From Azospirillum doebereinerae (GTDB lineage Bacteria; Pseudomonadota; Alphaproteobacteria; Azospirillales; Azospirillaceae), in the NCBI RefSeq assembly GCF_003989665.1, contig NZ_RZIJ01000017.1, positions 120,229-184,228 on the forward strand: 64,000 bases of DNA, in the 5' to 3' direction. The position numbers were made by a program, and so were the translations under genes. The notes beneath the pieces were generated by a model. It was given only the letters and a program-made list of their open reading frames with translations. It searched no databases and was not told where the DNA came from. This document shows positions 8,002 through 19,564 of the stretch, one piece after another (the stretch's first letter is position 1; each line of letters starts with the position of its first letter).

Positions 8002-9849
8002 TCAGTCGGATCCGATGGCGCTGTCCGCCCGGCGTTCGTTCCGCCGCTTCTCGCGGCGCTTCCAGCGCTGGAAGGACTGGCGCACCTGCCAGTCCCGCAG
8101 CTTTTTCAGGAGGTCCAGGAACAGGGCGGTGCGCCGCTTGTCGACGCCGGTCGGCTCCAGCGCCAGCCCGACCGACGTGATGCCGTGGTCGTCCATGTCG
8201 CGCACGATCAGCTCGACGCCGCCCATCCGCACCCGGTCGCCCAGCTCGCAGGAACCGCCGAACTCGTTGCGCAGCAGGTCGCGCAGGGTCAGCCTGGCGT
8301 TGCCCAGCGACAGCGGCAGGCCGTACATCTCCGCGATTTGCCCGACCGTCGCGTCGGGGCTGAGCACGAGGTCGCCGTAGAACTCGCGGTCGTCCTGGTC
8401 CAGCGCCCGGCTGCCGCCGAACAGCTTGTCGATCAGCGGCAGGCTGCTCGGCGCGGAGAACAGGTAGACGTGGTCGCCCGGCTGCAACGGCTTGACCTTG
8501 TGCAGGGGGACCACGGCGCCGGCGCGGATGACCAGCGACGGGCGCGCCCAGCGCGGCAGGCGCTGGCCGCGCGCCGCCGGTGACTTGGCGTGGACCGTGT
8601 AGGTCACCAGTTCCTGGTCGGCGTCGCCGGGCAACTCCAGCTCGACGCGCTCGACCGGGCCGCGCCGGGGCGGCACGATCAGCTTCAGCCCGCGCGCCAT
8701 CGCCCCGATGGTCCAGCCCTGGAGCAGCAGCGAGACCACCACCACGATGAAGGCGGTGTTGAACACCATCTGCCCGTTCTCCAGCCCGCCCAGCACCGGC
8801 ACGAGCGCCAGCAGCAGCGACACCGCGCCGCGCAGGCCCACCCAGGCGATGAAGCTGGTCTCGTTGGCCGAGAAGCGGAAGGGCAGCAGGCAGACCCAGA
8901 CCGCCAGCGGCCGGGCGACCAGGATCAGCAGGAAGGCGATGGCCAGCGCGGGCAGGGCGATGGCGCCGAAGTCGTGCGGCGTGGCGAGAAGCCCGAGCAT
9001 CACGAACATGACGATCTGGCTGAGCCAGGTCAGCCCGGCGTGAAAGCGCCGGAGCTCCAGCGCGCCGCGCAGCTTGACGTTGCCGGCGTAGAGCCCCGCC
9101 GCGTAGACCGCCAGATAGCCGCTGCCGCCCAGCATGTTGGTGCTGGCGAAGATGAACAGGGCGAAGGTCAGCGTCACCACCGGGTTCAGCCCGGTCTCGA
9201 AATTCGCCTTGTTGATGAAGGTCACCAGCAGCCAGCCGCCGAGCAGACCCAGCGCCGTGCCGAAGACGACGGCGCGGGACAGCTCCGCCGCCACCGCCCA
9301 GGGGGAGGCCCAGCCATGGGTGGCCGCCTCCACCAGGATGATGGTCAGCATGATGGCGACCGGGTCGTTGGTGCCCGATTCGATCTCCAGCGTCGAGCGC
9401 ACGCGGTCGCGCAGCGTGATGCCGCCGACCCGCAGCAGGAAGAACACCGCCGCCGCGTCGGTGGAACTGACCGCCGCGCCGACCAGCAGGGCCTCCGCCC
9501 AGGGCAGATTCATCAGGTGATGGGCGGCGAGGCCGATGACGCCGGTGGTGATGGCGACGCCGAGCGTGGCCAGCGTCATCGCCGGCCACGCGGCGGCCTT
9601 GTAGCTCGACAGCTTGGTGTCGAAGCCGCTCTCGAACAGGATGACCGCCAGCGCCATCGACCCGATCAGGAAGGCCGATTGCGGGTCGTTGAAGGAGATC
9701 TTCCCGATGCCGTCCTCGCCGGCCAGCAGGCCGATGCCGAGGAAGATCAGCAGCAGGGGGGTACCGATCCTCAACGCCAGATAGCTGGTCAGGATGCTGA
9801 CGATCAGCAGGGTGGAGCCGATCAGGATGATGTAGCTAACCGCGTCCAT
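8002..9849 (-). CDS. Potassium/proton antiporter, CPA1 family (NhaP2/CvrA type)
   Basis: This 615-residue protein has about 12-13 membrane helices in the first 390 residues, then a cytoplasmic tail. The exchanger core keeps LFESGFDTKL, the helix-5 motif GAAVSSTDAAAVF and the ESGTNDPVAIML segment that carries the transport aspartate. The tail has a TrkA_C-like region (about 400-480) and a CorC/HlyC-like region (about 495-585), the arrangement of the CvrA/NhaP2 K+/H+ antiporters. The tail is expected to sense nucleotides. The end is strongly basic (RWKRREKRRNERR). The gene converges on the EAL gene with a repeat element between them. Confidence 0.9.
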   Translation of the reverse strand: MDAVSYIILIGSTLLIVSILTSYLALRIGTPLLLIFLGIGLLAGEDGIGKISFNDPQSAFLIGSMALAVILFESGFDTKLSSYKAAAWPAMTLATLGVAITTGVIGLAAHHLMNLPWAEALLVGAAVSSTDAAAVFFLLRVGGITLRDRVRSTLEIESGTNDPVAIMLTIILVEAATHGWASPWAVAAELSRAVVFGTALGLLGGWLLVTFINKANFETGLNPVVTLTFALFIFASTNMLGGSGYLAVYAAGLYAGNVKLRGALELRRFHAGLTWLSQIVMFVMLGLLATPHDFGAIALPALAIAFLLILVARPLAVWVCLLPFRFSANETSFIAWVGLRGAVSLLLALVPVLGGLENGQMVFNTAFIVVVVSLLLQGWTIGAMARGLKLIVPPRRGPVERVELELPGDADQELVTYTVHAKSPAARGQRLPRWARPSLVIRAGAVVPLHKVKPLQPGDHVYLFSAPSSLPLIDKLFGGSRALDQDDREFYGDLVLSPDATVGQIAEMYGLPLSLGNARLTLRDLLRNEFGGSCELGDRVRMGGVELIVRDMDDHGITSVGLALEPTGVDKRRTALFLDLLKKLRDWQVRQSFQRWKRREKRRNERRADSAIGSD

Positions 9850-9978
9850 AAGCCCCGCATGCCGTGGCCGTCAGACCGCCACCAAGCGGACCCCTGGGCG
9901 GAACCCGTTGATTTTGACGGGTGCCCGCCTCATCCGCAAGATGTTGTGGCCGGCTTGGGTCTTTCGGACAGGAATTGG

Positions 9979-10458
9979 TCAGGACGCGAGTTTCCAGTTC
10001 CCGTCGGCCTGGCGGCAGGCGGTGCCGCGCGCCACCTCTCTTTTGCCCTCGATCGTCACGGTGTGGGTGTAGTCTCGGCAGGTTTGACCACTCGAGTCCT
10101 GATAGGTGCGGATCGGCTCGATGGCGCCGCCGTTGCCGCTCTGCGGGTTGTTCCAGGTGATGGTCTGGTTGTTGGCGACGGCGCGTTCCTCGGCGTCCGA
10201 GGCGCGGGCTTGGTCGGCGTCGCCGAATCGGCGCCCCAGTTCCCGCCCGGCGTAAGCGCCGAGCAGCGTGCCGACGGCGGTCGTCGCCAGCTTGCCGGCC
10301 CCGCCGCCGAAGCGCGAGCCCAGCAGACCGCCGGCCACGGCGCCGCCCAGCGTGCCCACCGTTTCCGAACCGCTCATGTTGCTGGTCTGGCAGGCGCCGA
10401 CCGACAGGGCGAGCGTCGTGCCGAGCGCCAAGGCACGGATGGTTTTCGTGCGCATCAT
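9979..10458 (-). CDS. Glycine-zipper outer membrane lipoprotein, RT0821/17 kDa antigen-like
   Basis: This 159-residue lipoprotein has a signal peptide ending in a lipobox (LSVGAC, Cys23). A glycine zipper follows (GTLGGAVAGGLLGSRFGGGAG and TVGTLLGAYAGRELG, residues 35-75), which can insert in membranes. The C-terminal half has a conserved NNQTITWNNPQSG segment and CRDYTHTVTI with CRQADGNWKL, typical of RT0821/Lpp0805-like surface antigens. The start is the first of two ATGs at 10458, with GGGGGA about 7 bases upstream. It is transcribed divergently from a second small glycine-zipper lipoprotein at 10606. Confidence 0.85.
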   Translation of the reverse strand: MMRTKTIRALALGTTLALSVGACQTSNMSGSETVGTLGGAVAGGLLGSRFGGGAGKLATTAVGTLLGAYAGRELGRRFGDADQARASDAEERAVANNQTITWNNPQSGNGGAIEPIRTYQDSSGQTCRDYTHTVTIEGKREVARGTACRQADGNWKLAS

Positions 10459-10605
10459 GGTGTTTCCCCCGAAAATCTGTGCCGAACACAGGGAAACACG
10501 ACGGACAAGCCGATGTTCCGTACGCGAAAGAACGGGTTTTTTGGAAGCAAAACGCGGTTTCGCGTGTTGTGAAGAGGGAACAGTCAACACACGGAGGATT
10601 TCACC

Positions 10606-10785
10606 ATGTCCCGTTTGCGCCTGATCGGAGCGGCTCTGGCCCTCATGTCCCTGGCCGCCTGCTCGACCGGCGGCGTGGTTGGCGGCGCCGCCGGTGCGGC
10701 CGGCGGCTATGCCATCGACGGTGGCCGTGGCGCCGTGATCGGCGGCCTGGGCGGCGCCGCGCTCGGCACCGCGCTGGACCACTAA
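10606..10785 (+). CDS. Small glycine-zipper lipoprotein
   Basis: This is a 59-residue predicted lipoprotein. The signal peptide (MSRLRLIGAALALMSLAAC) ends in lipobox LAAC with Cys19. Nearly all of the mature part is a glycine zipper (GGVVGGAAGAAGG, then GGRGAVIGGLGGAALG). GGAGG lies 8 bases before the ATG, which fixes the start. Such short proteins resemble the osmotically inducible OsmB/Slp-like lipoproteins, but the exact family is not certain. It is followed by a strong hairpin and faces away from the other glycine-zipper gene. Confidence 0.82.
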   Translation: MSRLRLIGAALALMSLAACSTGGVVGGAAGAAGGYAIDGGRGAVIGGLGGAALGTALDH

Positions 10786-10803
10786 GCCGGGTGGGATCGT
10801 CCT

Positions 10804-10840
10804 CCGCGCCGCTGTCCCGATCGCGGGAACGGCGGCGCGG
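10804..10840 (+). terminator. Hairpin after the small lipoprotein gene
   Basis: CCGCGCCGCTGTCCCG (10804-10819) pairs with CGGGAACGGCGGCGCGG (10824-10840) with one bulged base and one G-T pair. It starts 19 bases past the stop. No T-tract follows, so termination may be inefficient or Rho-assisted. Confidence 0.5.
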
Positions 10841-10949
10841 CGTGACGCCCCGGATCCGCGCCCGCACCCGCATGGCACCCGTGCTCCGGTGGACAAAGCC
10901 GAACCCCATCGGCTAACCATCCTCCATCGACGATGGAAAGAGTGCGACC

Positions 10950-12740
10950 GTGACCAAGAAGACCGGCGGGCAACTGCGCCTGGATGCGACGACCGAGCGG
11001 CTGGTCGGCCGGATGTGGCGCGACTGGGTCCGGCCTTACAAGGGCAAGCTGGGCGTGGCCTTCCTGCTGATGGCGCTGGTCGCCGCCACGACGGGCGCCT
11101 ACCCGCTGCTGATCGATCAGTCCTACGCCATGTTCTCGGCGCAGGACCGGGGGATGCTGCTGGCCATTCCCGCGCTGATCGTGCTGGTGACGGTGGTCAA
11201 GGGCCTGTCGCTCTACGCCCAGACGGTGGTGACCAGCGACATCGTCCAGCGCATCATCGCCGACGTCCGCCTCTCGATGTTCGCCCATCTGCTGACCGCC
11301 GACATGGCGCAGCTCCACGCGGCCCCCACCGGGTCGCTGACCTCGCGCTTCATCAACGACGTGGACGTGATCCGCAACGCGCTGTCGCGGACGCTGACCG
11401 GGCTGGTGCGCGACATCCTGACGGTGATCGCGCTGGTCGGGTCGATGTTCTACCTCGACTGGCTGCTGTCGCTGATCGTCTTCGTCATCTACCCCATCGC
11501 CGCCATTCCCATCGTGCGCATCGGCAAGCGGCTCCGCCGCGTCTCGCGCGACACCCAGGCGCAGATGGGCGACATGACCTCGCTGCTGACGGAAAGCCTG
11601 TCCGGCGCCCGCATGGTCAAGACCTACTGCCTGGAGGATTACGAGCGCGCCCGGGCCGCCCGCGCCTTCGACGACAATTACGAGCTGTCCATGACGGCGA
11701 CGCGCGCCCGTTCGCGCATCGACCCGATGATGGAGGTTCTGGGCGGCGTCGCGGTGGCCGGGGTGATCGCCTTCTCCGGCTACCGCATGGCGATGGGGGA
11801 GGGGTCGGTCGGCGCCTTCTCCGGCTTCGTCGGCGCGCTGCTGATGGCGGCCCAGCCGGTGCGCGCCATCGGCACGCTGAACGCCGCCTTGCAGGAAGGG
11901 CTGGCCGCCGCGCAACGCATCTTCGAGCTGGTGGACGAGCAGGCCACCATCGTCGAGCGTCCCGACGCCAAGCCGCTGGTCCTGACCAAGGGCGCCGTTA
12001 CCCTGAACAACGTCCGCTTCGCCTACGAGGCCGGGGCGGAGACGCTGAAGGGCATCGATCTTGAGGTGGCGCCCGGCACCACGGTGGCGCTGGTCGGGCG
12101 CAGCGGCGCCGGCAAGTCGACGGTGTTCAACCTGATCCCGCGCCTCTACGACACGGTGGGCGGCTCGGTCACCATCGACGGGCAGGACGTGCGCGACGCG
12201 ACCCTGCGCAGCCTGCGCGGCGTGGTGTCCATCGTCAGCCAGGACACCGTGCTGTTCAACGACACGGTGCGCGCCAACATCGCTTTCGGCCGGCTCGACG
12301 CGCCGCTGGACGACGTGATCGCCGCCGCCAGGGCCGCCGCCGCCCATGATTTCGTGATGCGCCTGCCGGAAGGCTACGACACTGTCATCGGTGATCGCGG
12401 TGTGAAGCTGTCGGGTGGCGAGCGGCAGCGTCTGGCGCTGGCCCGCGCCTTCCTGAAGGACGCGCCGATCCTGCTGCTGGACGAGGCGACGAGCGCGCTC
12501 GACAGCGAATCCGAACGGCTGGTCCAGGGCGCGCTGGAGCGCCTGACCCAGGGCCGCACCACGCTGGTGATCGCCCATCGCCTCGCCACGGTGCGCAACG
12601 CCGACCGTATCGTCGTGATGGAGGGCGGGCGCATCCTGGAGCAGGGCACCCACGAGGCGCTGCTGGCCGCCGACGGCGCCTACGCCCGGCTTTGCCGCCT
12701 GCAATTCGGCGAGGACGAGGCGGTTCCGTCGGCGGGCTGA
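10950..12740 (+). CDS. ABC exporter, MsbA-like (fused membrane and ATPase domains)
   Basis: This 596-residue half-transporter works as a homodimer. Residues about 30-325 form a six-helix exporter domain. Residues about 355-585 form the nucleotide-binding domain with Walker A GRSGAGKST, Q-loop SIVSQDT, signature LSGGERQRLALARAF, Walker B ILLLDEATSALD and switch IAHRLAT. The match is to the lipid A/phospholipid flippase MsbA group, but multidrug exporters share this layout, so the substrate is inferred. The start is GTG at 10950, behind GGAAAGAG. A family 2 repeat element lies just past the stop, between this gene and convergent exoD. Confidence 0.85.
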   Translation: MTKKTGGQLRLDATTERLVGRMWRDWVRPYKGKLGVAFLLMALVAATTGAYPLLIDQSYAMFSAQDRGMLLAIPALIVLVTVVKGLSLYAQTVVTSDIVQRIIADVRLSMFAHLLTADMAQLHAAPTGSLTSRFINDVDVIRNALSRTLTGLVRDILTVIALVGSMFYLDWLLSLIVFVIYPIAAIPIVRIGKRLRRVSRDTQAQMGDMTSLLTESLSGARMVKTYCLEDYERARAARAFDDNYELSMTATRARSRIDPMMEVLGGVAVAGVIAFSGYRMAMGEGSVGAFSGFVGALLMAAQPVRAIGTLNAALQEGLAAAQRIFELVDEQATIVERPDAKPLVLTKGAVTLNNVRFAYEAGAETLKGIDLEVAPGTTVALVGRSGAGKSTVFNLIPRLYDTVGGSVTIDGQDVRDATLRSLRGVVSIVSQDTVLFNDTVRANIAFGRLDAPLDDVIAAARAAAAHDFVMRLPEGYDTVIGDRGVKLSGGERQRLALARAFLKDAPILLLDEATSALDSESERLVQGALERLTQGRTTLVIAHRLATVRNADRIVVMEGGRILEQGTHEALLAADGAYARLCRLQFGEDEAVPSAG

Positions 12741-12744
12741 GGAT

Positions 12745-12904
12745 AAGGCCCTCTCCCGGGGCGGGAGAGGGAGGGGACCCGCCGCAAGGCGGGGAGGGTG
12801 AGGGGCTATCGGGTGTGGTACTTAGTCCATGTTCCGATAGCCCCTCACCCTTCCCACCGCTGCGCGGCGGGCCCCTTCCCTCTCCCGGGGCGGGAGAGGG
12901 TTTT
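12745..12904. repeat. Inverted-repeat element, family 2, copy 1
   Basis: Two halves of about 60 bases face each other: GGCCCTCTCCCGGGGCGGG...GAGGGTGAGGGG on the left (12747-12805) and its near complement on the right (12841-12900). Each half contains hairpins. The centre carries GTGGTACTTAGTCCATGT (12815-12832). A second copy with the same centre pattern lies at 53104-53254. It is in the gap between convergent msbA-like and exoD genes. Confidence 0.8.
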
Positions 12905-12908
12905 CACC

Positions 12909-13567
12909 TCACCCCAGCAGATGCTGCCCGGCGTAGGACAGGCTGCCGGCGACCAGCACCAGGAACAGCAGCGCCGCGACGCTCAGACCCAGCCCGACGC
13001 CGATGGCCCCGCCGTCGCGCTCGATCAGCCCCAGGGACAGCAGCACCAGCGCGAATCCAGGCAGCCAGCCGGTCAGCGGCAGCGGCACGATGCAGGTCAG
13101 CGTCAGAATGAACAGCAGCAGCCCGAACCAGCGCTCCTGGTCGATGTGGGCCAGCCGGTGGGCGCGCGGCTTGAGCATGCGCTCGATCCCGACCAGCCGG
13201 GGCATCGCCACATCGAGCGTGCGCCCGGCCATGGCGCGGCTGACCGACCGCTTGAGCAGCCACTCTGGAAGAAGGCACGCCCCCCGCTTCCCGAAGGCGA
13301 GCTGCGCCGTGTACAGCACGATGGGCAGGTCGAACAGGCAGGACACCCCCAGCGGCACCGGGGCGATGGTCGGGAGGGACAGCGCCAGTAGGATGGTGCC
13401 GAGCGAGCGGTCGCCCAACGCCCCGATCAAATCGCCCAGCGACACCCGACGGTCCGGCAGATTGGCCCGGAACCGCGCGATGACGTCGGAGGTGCGCTCC
13501 TCGTCCTCCGGGCCGTCGCAGAGAGGGGCGCCGGTCAACGCGACGCCCTCGGACGGGGAGCGGCCGG

Positions 13568-13571
<4 letters not shown>
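12909..13571 (-). CDS. ExoD family membrane protein
   Basis: This 220-residue protein carries the ExoD signature: SLGDLIGALGDRSLGTILL followed by LPTIAPVPLGVSCLF, and a C-terminal pair of hydrophobic helices. ExoD family members are linked to exopolysaccharide production in rhizobia, but their molecular activity is unknown. The start codon overlaps the stop of the upstream ABC-F gene by 4 bases (13568-13571), so translation is probably coupled. The stop lies 5 bases from a family 2 repeat element. Confidence 0.85.
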
Positions 13572-15463
<1,892 letters not shown>

Positions 15464-15556
15464 GACGGCGAGGATGTAGCACGCGAGGCTCCATATTGGA
15501 ACCGGTCGAAGCCCATGGCGCTTTCTTGACATTGTGGTGCCGGCGTCGGAACAGGG

Positions 15557-15585
15557 TTGCCGCGCCGCCCAAGCGCCTCTATAAA
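15557..15585 (+). promoter_or_regulatory. Candidate housekeeping promoter for ndk
   Basis: TTGCCG (15557-15562) and TATAAA (15580-15585) are 17 bases apart and match the sigma-70 -35 and -10 boxes at 4 and 5 of 6 positions. This would put the start near 15592, giving a leader of about 65 bases before ndk. A separate TTGACA at 15526 has no good partner. Confidence 0.5.
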
Positions 15586-15656
15586 GCCGCCCAATCGGCG
15601 CCCCGCACCATCGGTCGGCGCCTACAAGCTTTTATATCCCGCAGGAGTCCACCGCC

Positions 15657-16079
15657 ATGGCCGTTGAACGCACCCTCTCGATCATCAAGCCCGATGCCAC
15701 CCGCCGCAACCTGACCGGCAAGATCAACGCCAAGTTCGAGGACGGCGGCCTGCGCATCGTGGCCCAGAAGCGTCTGCAGCTGTCGAAGGCCCAGGCCGAG
15801 CAGTTCTACGGCGTGCATCGCGAGCGTGGCTTCTTCAACGACCTCGTCTCCTTCATGATCTCCGGCCCGGTGGTCGTGCAGGTCCTGGAAGGCGAGAACG
15901 CCATCCTGCGCAACCGCGAGATCATGGGCGCCACCAACCCGGCCAACGCCGCCGAGGGCACCATCCGCAAGGAGTTCGCCGAATCCATCGAGGCGAACTC
16001 GGTTCACGGTTCGGACGCCGCCGACACGGCCGCCCAGGAAATCGCCTACTTCTTCTCGGGGACCGAGATCGTCGGCTGA
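15657..16079 (+). CDS. ndk: Nucleoside diphosphate kinase
   Basis: This 140-residue enzyme moves the terminal phosphate from ATP to other nucleoside diphosphates through a phosphohistidine. Family motifs are complete: ERTLSIIKPDAT at the start, FYGVHRERGFF, MGATNPANAAEGTIR, and the active-site histidine in NSVHGSDAADTA. Length is typical. AGGAG lies 10 bases before the ATG. The gene has its own likely promoter and a clear intrinsic terminator, so it is probably transcribed alone. Confidence 0.97.
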   Translation: MAVERTLSIIKPDATRRNLTGKINAKFEDGGLRIVAQKRLQLSKAQAEQFYGVHRERGFFNDLVSFMISGPVVVQVLEGENAILRNREIMGATNPANAAEGTIRKEFAESIEANSVHGSDAADTAAQEIAYFFSGTEIVG

Positions 16080-16119
16080 TTTTGCGGTTCGGACCTGAAT
16101 AGGGTCCGGTCGCGCACGG

Positions 16120-16155
16120 AAGACCGCTCCCGCGAGGGAGCGGTCTTTTGCGTTT
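16120..16155 (+). terminator. Intrinsic terminator of ndk
   Basis: An 11-bp perfect stem (AGACCGCTCCC at 16121-16131 with its complement at 16136-16146) encloses the loop GCGA and runs into TTTT, with a further TTTT after a short break. It lies 42 bases past the ndk stop. This is the most classical terminator in the window. Confidence 0.85.
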
Positions 16156-16253
16156 TATGGACAGAACGCGCAATCTCGCGTATTCGGAAATTCCACGCTC
16201 CACCCGGCCGGCGGTTGTCTCAAGGCCCGGTGGTCTTCCCAGGAGTCGTCCCG

Positions 16254-16757
16254 ATGGATCCCAAGAGCAGCAACATCATCGCGGCGCTTCTGGAGCCGTT
16301 GCCCGTCCTCACCAAGGGCAGCAACGATCTGGCCGACGAGGCGGTCGTCCGCCTGCTGGTCCGCGGCTTCATCGACCAGAGCCTCGCCGCCTTCCAGGAG
16401 GTGCTGCACGGCCGCGTTGGCGAGGACGAGGCCATAGACGGCATCAACCGGCAGGCCACCGCGCTGAACAGCGTCTTCCTCGGCACCAGCGGCCTGACCA
16501 GCGTCGTCACCCACCCGTGGAACACGCCCGAGCAGTTGGGCGCCTTCCTTCAGGACACGGTCGCCCTGGAGTTCCCGGAGGACGACTGCGTCCGCGCCAT
16601 GCTGATCCACCTCGCCACCCAGTTGATGCACGCGCTGCGCCTGCCCGACGAGGACCGCAACGAGGAGGTCGAGGCGCTGACGCTCGACGCCGCCGACCTG
16701 CTGTTGGGCCGCGCGCCCCAGGACGACGACGAGATCGACATCGACATCGGCGTGTGA
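16254..16757 (+). CDS. Hypothetical protein
   Basis: This 167-residue acidic protein has no signal peptide or membrane helix. It is predicted all-helical, with FIDQSLAAFQEVLHGRVGED and DTVALEFPEDDCVRAMLIH as the most distinctive stretches, and ends in a run of acidic residues (DDDEIDIDIGV). AGGAG lies 8 bases before the ATG at 16254, preferred over an in-frame ATG at 16215. I do not recognise the family. It lies between ndk and the hybrid kinase, with about 200 bases on the kinase side. Confidence 0.7.
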   Translation: MDPKSSNIIAALLEPLPVLTKGSNDLADEAVVRLLVRGFIDQSLAAFQEVLHGRVGEDEAIDGINRQATALNSVFLGTSGLTSVVTHPWNTPEQLGAFLQDTVALEFPEDDCVRAMLIHLATQLMHALRLPDEDRNEEVEALTLDAADLLLGRAPQDDDEIDIDIGV

Positions 16758-16953
16758 GGCGCAGAAACGCGCGAGTAGTATGAGGTTTGCACAATCCCTT
16801 TGGCTTTCGTCACCAAGTCGATGCCGAAAGATTGTGCGATAAAAGCCTGAAAGTTTTGCGGCGAAACTTCGTGTTAACGGCTTGCCTTCTAAGACAGGGG
16901 GTGTTCGATGGATCGCCATCGGACCGATGCCCTCTTCGTCGGACGGAGGTCCC

Positions 16954-19518
16954 GTGGACGTTGCAAACGCCGCCGAACCGATCCGCAATACGGTCAAGTC
17001 CCCGCATGGCCGCTGGCCGGCCCTGCCGGAGGCGCTGGCGGCGCTGACCGGCGCCGGCTCGCTGCTGGCCCTGCTGTCCGCCGGGGAGGCGAACGCGCCG
17101 GCCCTTGGCGCCCTGTCCGTCACGACCGTTCTGGCCCTGTGGGGCGTCCGCCGCGCCCTGCGCGACGCCTCGGCCCTGAAACGCTCCGCCGCCGCTCTGG
17201 AAGCCGCCACCGACAGCGTTCGCGACGCCCGCCGCCGCGCCCGCGACTTCGCCGAATCCTCGACCGACTGGTTCTGGGAGACCGGCCCCGACCACCGTTA
17301 CGTCTACGTCTCCGACCGGCTGACCACGATCCTCGGCCGCGACCCGCGCAGCGTTCTCGGCCACTCCCTGCTCGACCTCGCCCAACTGGTCGAGGATTCC
17401 GCCACCTGGGCCGAGTACAAGGCCGACATCGAGGCCGGAGAGCCCTTCCACGAGTTGGAGGTCACCTTCGAGGACGCCAGCGGACGGCGCTTCTTCCTGC
17501 AACTCAGCGCCGTCCCGGTGCGCGGCCCGGACGGGCGGTTCCAGGGATACCGGGGCAGCGGCGTCGACATGACGGCGGAAACGCTGGCGCTGGTCGAGGC
17601 GCGCTTCATGCAGGCCGTGGTCCACGACGCGATCGACAGCATTTCGGAGGGCTTCGTCCTGTTCAGCGCCGACGGCCGGCTGCTGATCTGCAACGAGCGC
17701 TACCGCCAAGCCTACCCCACCATCGCCGACTTGCTGGTCCCCGGCACGACCTTCGCCCAGATCCTGCGGGCGGCGGCCGAGCGCGGCGGCCACGAGATCG
17801 ACGGCGACGTCGGCGACTGGGTGGAGCAGCGCCTCAAACGCCATCTGGAGCATTCCGCCCCGGTGAACGGCCTGCTGTCGGACGGCCGCTGGTACCGCAT
17901 CAGCGAACACGCGACCGGCACCGGCGGCGTGGTCAAGCTCCTGATGGACATCACCGAACTGAAGACCCGCGAGGAGGAGCTCGCCGGCCAGACCTGCCGC
18001 CTGGAAAGCACCGTCTCGGCGCTCAGCGAGAGCGAACGCCGCTACCGCCAGCTGGTCGAGATGGCCCCCTACGGCATCGTCATCTGGGACCGCGTGGCGA
18101 TCCGCTTCGCCAACACCGCCGCCGCCTCGATCCTCGGTGTCGGGGCGGGCGGCCTGTCCGACGTGCCGCTGGCACCCTTCCTGGAGAAAGGCGACCGGCT
18201 GGAGGCCCGCCTGTCCACCGCCGCCGACGGCAACGGCCAGCAGGTGGAGTGCGAGGCGATCCGCCCATCGGGCGAGCGCCGCTTCCTGGAGGTCCGCGCC
18301 TCGCCCGCCGTCTACCGGCGCGAACCGGCGGTGCTGCTGATCCTGAACGACGTGACCGACCGCCGCCGGGTGGAAGGCGAGTTGCAGCGCGCCCAGAAGA
18401 TGGAGGCGGTCGGCCGCATGGCCGGCGGCATCGCCCACGAGTTCAACAACATGCTGACCGCCATCGGCGGCTTCGCCCGTCTGGCCGAGCGCAGCCCCGG
18501 CGACGAGGCGCGCGTCGTGACCTGCGTGCAGGAGATCGCCAAGGCGTCGGAGCGCGCGGCGGCCCTGACCGGCCAGCTTCTCGACTTCTCCCACCGCCGC
18601 GTCTCGGAGGAGCACGAGGTCGTCGGTGTCGCCCAGGTGCTGCGCGACCTGAAGGTGTTCCTGAAGCCGCTGATCAGCGCCGGCATCGACACCACCATCG
18701 ACATCCGTGACGAGGACGCCCACACGCTGGTCAACCCGGTGACGCTGAACCAGGCCCTGCTGAACCTCGCGCTCAACGCCCGCGACGCCATGCCGGGCGG
18801 CGGCGCCCTGACCATCGCGCTGACGGTGGAGACCCCCGACAGCGCCTTCTTCGCCCGCCACGGCAGTTTGCGTCCCGGCCCCTACGCCGTGGTCCGCGTC
18901 GCCGACCGGGGCTGCGGCGTGCCGCAGGCGATCCGCGACCGCGTCTGGGAGCCCTTCTTCACCACCAAGGAGCCGGGCAAGGGCACCGGCCTCGGCCTGT
19001 GGATGGTCTACGGCACCGCCCAGCAGGCCGGCGGCGTGGTGGAGATGGAGAGCGAGGAAGGGCAGGGCACCACCTTCTCCGTCTACCTGCCCGCCGTGCC
19101 GCCGCCCGAACCCGCCGCCCCGATCGACAGCCTGACCCTCGGCGAGGGCGAGAGCGCCGCGATCCTGCTGGTGGACGACGAGACCTCCGTCCGCACCTAT
19201 CTGCGGATCGCGTTGGAGGAGGCCGGCTGCGTGGTGACGGAGGCCGCCGACGGCGTCGAGGCGCTGGAGCGCTACGACGAGGCCGGCGGGCTGTTCGACG
19301 CGGTGGTGACCGACGTGTCGATGCCGCGCATGAACGGCCCCGACCTCGCCCGCGCGCTGGAGGAGCGCAACCCGCACCTGCGCATCCTCTTCCTGACCGG
19401 CTACGCGTCGAAGGAGACGGCGGCCGGGCTGACCGCGCAGGCGGGCCGCCACATCGTCATGAAGCCGGTGCCGCCCGAACGCCTGCTCCAGGCGCTGCGC
19501 GACCTGATGGCCGACTGA
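16954..19518 (+). CDS. PAS-containing hybrid histidine kinase with C-terminal receiver
   Basis: This is a sensor kinase of about 854 residues. One or two hydrophobic helices near the start (about 20-60) may anchor it. Three PAS domains follow (about 95-205, 215-335 and 355-470). The kinase core has the H-box GGIAHEFNNMLTAI (His495), N-box LNLALNARDAMPGGG and G-boxes WEPFFTTKE and GTGLGLWMVYG. A receiver domain ends the protein (ILLVDDE, phospho-acceptor Asp787 in VTDVSMP). The GTG at 16954 with GGAGG 4 bases upstream is taken as the start. ATG 16927 and TTG 16882 are in frame. A response regulator gene follows after 46 bases, a likely partner. Confidence 0.88.
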   Translation: MDVANAAEPIRNTVKSPHGRWPALPEALAALTGAGSLLALLSAGEANAPALGALSVTTVLALWGVRRALRDASALKRSAAALEAATDSVRDARRRARDFAESSTDWFWETGPDHRYVYVSDRLTTILGRDPRSVLGHSLLDLAQLVEDSATWAEYKADIEAGEPFHELEVTFEDASGRRFFLQLSAVPVRGPDGRFQGYRGSGVDMTAETLALVEARFMQAVVHDAIDSISEGFVLFSADGRLLICNERYRQAYPTIADLLVPGTTFAQILRAAAERGGHEIDGDVGDWVEQRLKRHLEHSAPVNGLLSDGRWYRISEHATGTGGVVKLLMDITELKTREEELAGQTCRLESTVSALSESERRYRQLVEMAPYGIVIWDRVAIRFANTAAASILGVGAGGLSDVPLAPFLEKGDRLEARLSTAADGNGQQVECEAIRPSGERRFLEVRASPAVYRREPAVLLILNDVTDRRRVEGELQRAQKMEAVGRMAGGIAHEFNNMLTAIGGFARLAERSPGDEARVVTCVQEIAKASERAAALTGQLLDFSHRRVSEEHEVVGVAQVLRDLKVFLKPLISAGIDTTIDIRDEDAHTLVNPVTLNQALLNLALNARDAMPGGGALTIALTVETPDSAFFARHGSLRPGPYAVVRVADRGCGVPQAIRDRVWEPFFTTKEPGKGTGLGLWMVYGTAQQAGGVVEMESEEGQGTTFSVYLPAVPPPEPAAPIDSLTLGEGESAAILLVDDETSVRTYLRIALEEAGCVVTEAADGVEALERYDEAGGLFDAVVTDVSMPRMNGPDLARALEERNPHLRILFLTGYASKETAAGLTAQAGRHIVMKPVPPERLLQALRDLMAD

Positions 19519-19564
19519 GCCGTCAGGAAACAAACGAAGAACGAGACCCAGGGAGAGGACGCGC

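Noticed and set aside
10459..10605. EcfG-type stress promoter between the two lipoprotein genes
   Set aside because: GGAAC is present on the minus strand but the -10 is only TGTT at the expected distance, not CGTT, so the match is too weak.
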